Notes under the pieces: generated by a model
What the model saw: the letters and a program-made list of their open reading frames with translations, nothing else
Databases searched by the model: none
Told to the model about the DNA's origin: nothing
Part shown: piece after piece, positions 62,864 to 64,000 of the stretch
Layout of the letters: each line of letters opens with the position of its first letter
Numbering within the stretch: the stretch's first letter is position 1
Source of the DNA: Stieleria tagensis
Lineage (GTDB): Bacteria > Planctomycetota > Planctomycetia > Pirellulales > Pirellulaceae
Direction of reading: 5' to 3'
DNA: 64,000 nt
Assembly: GCF_024129865.1 (NCBI RefSeq)
Contig: NZ_JAMYFE010000076.1
Location: 32,227 to 96,226, forward strand
Position numbers and translations under genes: made by a program

Positions 62864-63754
62864 TTGTCCGCCGCACCCGCCGCCACTGTCGATTACCCAC
62901 CGCTACCGGCGCCGAATTTTCGTCAGCGCGTCGCGGTCTGGTCGATGATTCTGAAAACGTCGCTGGGCGAGCGACTGGTCTATCGCGGAGATTTCGCGTT
63001 GGGAACGCTGATGCGTTTCATGCCAATCATCACACAGATCTTTCTGTGGTACGCGGTCTATGATTCGATCGGGGCCGCCGAAGGCGATAATCCGGCGGAA
63101 ATTGGTGGGTTTCGCTTTCGTGACATGGTGGCCTATTACCTGCTGACGATGATCGCCCGGGCTTTCAGCAGCATGCCCGGATTGGCATCCGGCATCGCCC
63201 AACAGATTCGCGACGGCGAAGTCAAACGGTACTTGATCCAACCGATCGATCTGGTCACGTTTTTGCTGCTGACGCGGGTGGCTCACAAGTTGGCGTATTA
63301 CGTGATCGCGGTAGCACCGTTTGCGCTGGTGTTTTTCTTGGCTCGCGACTACTTCGTCGACGGTTGGCCGAGCCTGCCGGTGTTCCTCGCGTTCTGCGCA
63401 TCGTTGATCATGGGATTCTTGATCGGTTTCTTTTTGGAAGCCGCCATCGGGATGATCGGATTCTGGTTTCTCGAGGTCAGTTCGCTGTTGTTTGTGATCA
63501 TGTTGTTCAGCTTTTTTCTGTCCGGGCACATGTTTCCGCTGACGATGCTGCCCGAAGAGTTCCTGTGGTTCGTCAATTTTTTGCCGTTCAAATACTTGGC
63601 TTATTTTCCGGCCGCCATTTTCTTGGGCAAGATCCCCGAGGACCAATTGGCCATGGAGATGTGGATCGAAGTCGCTTGGTTGGTGTTTTTCATCATTCTG
63701 TGCCGCGTGGCCTATGCCCGTGGCGTCAAACGTTACAGCGGATTCGGAGGCTAG
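62864..63754 (+). CDS. ABC-2 type transporter permease, first of two
   Basis: A 296-residue permease with six membrane helices. The pattern FRDMVAYYLLTMIAR, QIRDGEVKRYLIQPID and MLPEEFLWFVNFLPFKYLAYFPA matches the paired ABC-2 permeases of the COG4587/COG3694 type. The start is a TTG at 62864 preceded by GAGGG with 5-base spacing; the frame has no ATG before residue 28. It is followed after 6 bp by a second permease. The ATPase is probably beyond the right edge or upstream elsewhere. Substrate unknown. Confidence 0.85.
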   Translation: MSAAPAATVDYPPLPAPNFRQRVAVWSMILKTSLGERLVYRGDFALGTLMRFMPIITQIFLWYAVYDSIGAAEGDNPAEIGGFRFRDMVAYYLLTMIARAFSSMPGLASGIAQQIRDGEVKRYLIQPIDLVTFLLLTRVAHKLAYYVIAVAPFALVFFLARDYFVDGWPSLPVFLAFCASLIMGFLIGFFLEAAIGMIGFWFLEVSSLLFVIMLFSFFLSGHMFPLTMLPEEFLWFVNFLPFKYLAYFPAAIFLGKIPEDQLAMEMWIEVAWLVFFIILCRVAYARGVKRYSGFGG

Positions 63755-63760
63755 CCAGCG

Positions 63761-64000
63761 ATGAATGAACTGCAACGCTACGGCCGAGTCTTTCTGACGT
63801 TCGCCCGCAACAGTCTGGTGCGCGACATGACGTTTCGGGCCAATTTTGTGCTGCAATGCGTCAGTAGTTTGGGTTGGACGGCGATGAACGTCGGCTTTTA
63901 CCTGATCATTTTTGAACACACCACGTCGATCGGCCAAGACACCGGATGGGACCGCGATCGGTTCTTTTTGTTCATCGCCACGACATGGTTCATCAATTCG
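63761..64000 (+). CDS. ABC-2 type transporter permease, second (truncated by window end)
   Basis: Starts with ATG 63761, 6 bp after the previous gene, and remains open to the last base (80 codons). The translation begins MNELQRYGRVFLTFARNSL, continues through SLGWTAMNVGFYLIIFEH, and ends in FFLFIATTWFIN, a typical ABC-2 permease N-terminus with two membrane segments. It should form a heterodimer with the preceding permease. Confidence 0.8.
   Translation, partial: MNELQRYGRVFLTFARNSLVRDMTFRANFVLQCVSSLGWTAMNVGFYLIIFEHTTSIGQDTGWDRDRFFLFIATTWFINS

Noticed and set aside
62903-63937. 344-codon frame on the minus strand
   Set aside because: It is antisense to both ABC-2 permease genes and gives a Gln/His/Asp/Lys-rich translation without any recognisable motif.

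Overview
This window is a chromosomal segment from a planctomycete, most likely of the Pirellulaceae (Rhodopirellula-like) group. The placement rests on the gene content, not on any search. It contains an exported protein with the N-terminal LE-x-R-x-LL motif and a C-terminal dockerin, DUF1559 and DUF1573 proteins, ECF sigma factors paired with Ser/Thr kinases or membrane proteins, a CRTAC1/UnbV-type FG-GAP protein, and proline- and alanine-rich exported proteins. Coding density is high and starts often lack a strong Shine-Dalgarno sequence. I see no rRNA, tRNA, CRISPR array, insertion sequence or prophage; this is core chromosome with scattered small structured repeats.

Layout. 0.2-5 kb: a YCII-VOC fusion, a P-protein-like prephenate dehydratase, a DUF1573 protein, Maf and a double-DUF3467 protein. 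5.2-8.3 kb: a GntR(YtrA)-ABC ATPase-permease operon whose promoter and likely operator are readable. 8.3-11.3 kb: an ECF sigma factor translationally coupled to a zinc-finger/kinase/transmembrane/WD40 protein. 11.7-14.9 kb: a tight five-gene operon with a PIG-L deacetylase and a sugar epimerase-like protein. 14.9-19 kb: a 1360-residue ELWxxDGT-repeat protein. 19-25 kb: a TIGR03032 protein, an alpha/beta hydrolase, and a second ECF operon (sigma, membrane protein, large DUF1559 protein). 25.5-32.4 kb: an isochorismatase-like hydrolase, an FmdB-type zinc ribbon, then the chaperone cluster groEL-groES-groEL-dnaJ-grpE.

33-43 kb: a Pro/Tyr-rich exported protein, PolX, an exported HAD phosphatase, a cold-shock/DUF1294 fusion, a DUF1328 peptide, a lactonase-type propeller and a large DUF11-type protein. 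43-54.8 kb: an MsbA-like exporter, a polytopic membrane protein, a CRTAC1-like lipoprotein, a second DUF1573 protein, a PlsC-like acyltransferase and a tail-anchored Ser/Thr kinase. 55-61 kb: a DUF2064-ThiO-flavoprotein operon, an orphan FliO-like protein, a small membrane protein, and a methyltransferase-FAD oxidoreductase pair. 61-64 kb: GltS and two ABC-2 permeases, the last cut by the window edge.

The strongest non-coding signals are a textbook sigma-54 promoter (GG-N10-GC) upstream of the chaperone cluster with repeated GTGCAA motifs further upstream; a second sigma-54-like promoter before the DUF1328 gene; an intrinsic terminator dividing groEL from dnaJ; a GntR operator overlapping its own -10 box and ribosome-binding site; and two dispersed structured repeat families (an 82-bp cruciform and a composite nested palindrome), each present twice. 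No complete new defence or mobile system was found. The most novel-looking leads are the sigma-54 chaperone control with two diverged GroELs around one GroES, the repeat families, and the ELWxxDGT protein with a domain inserted inside a repeat.
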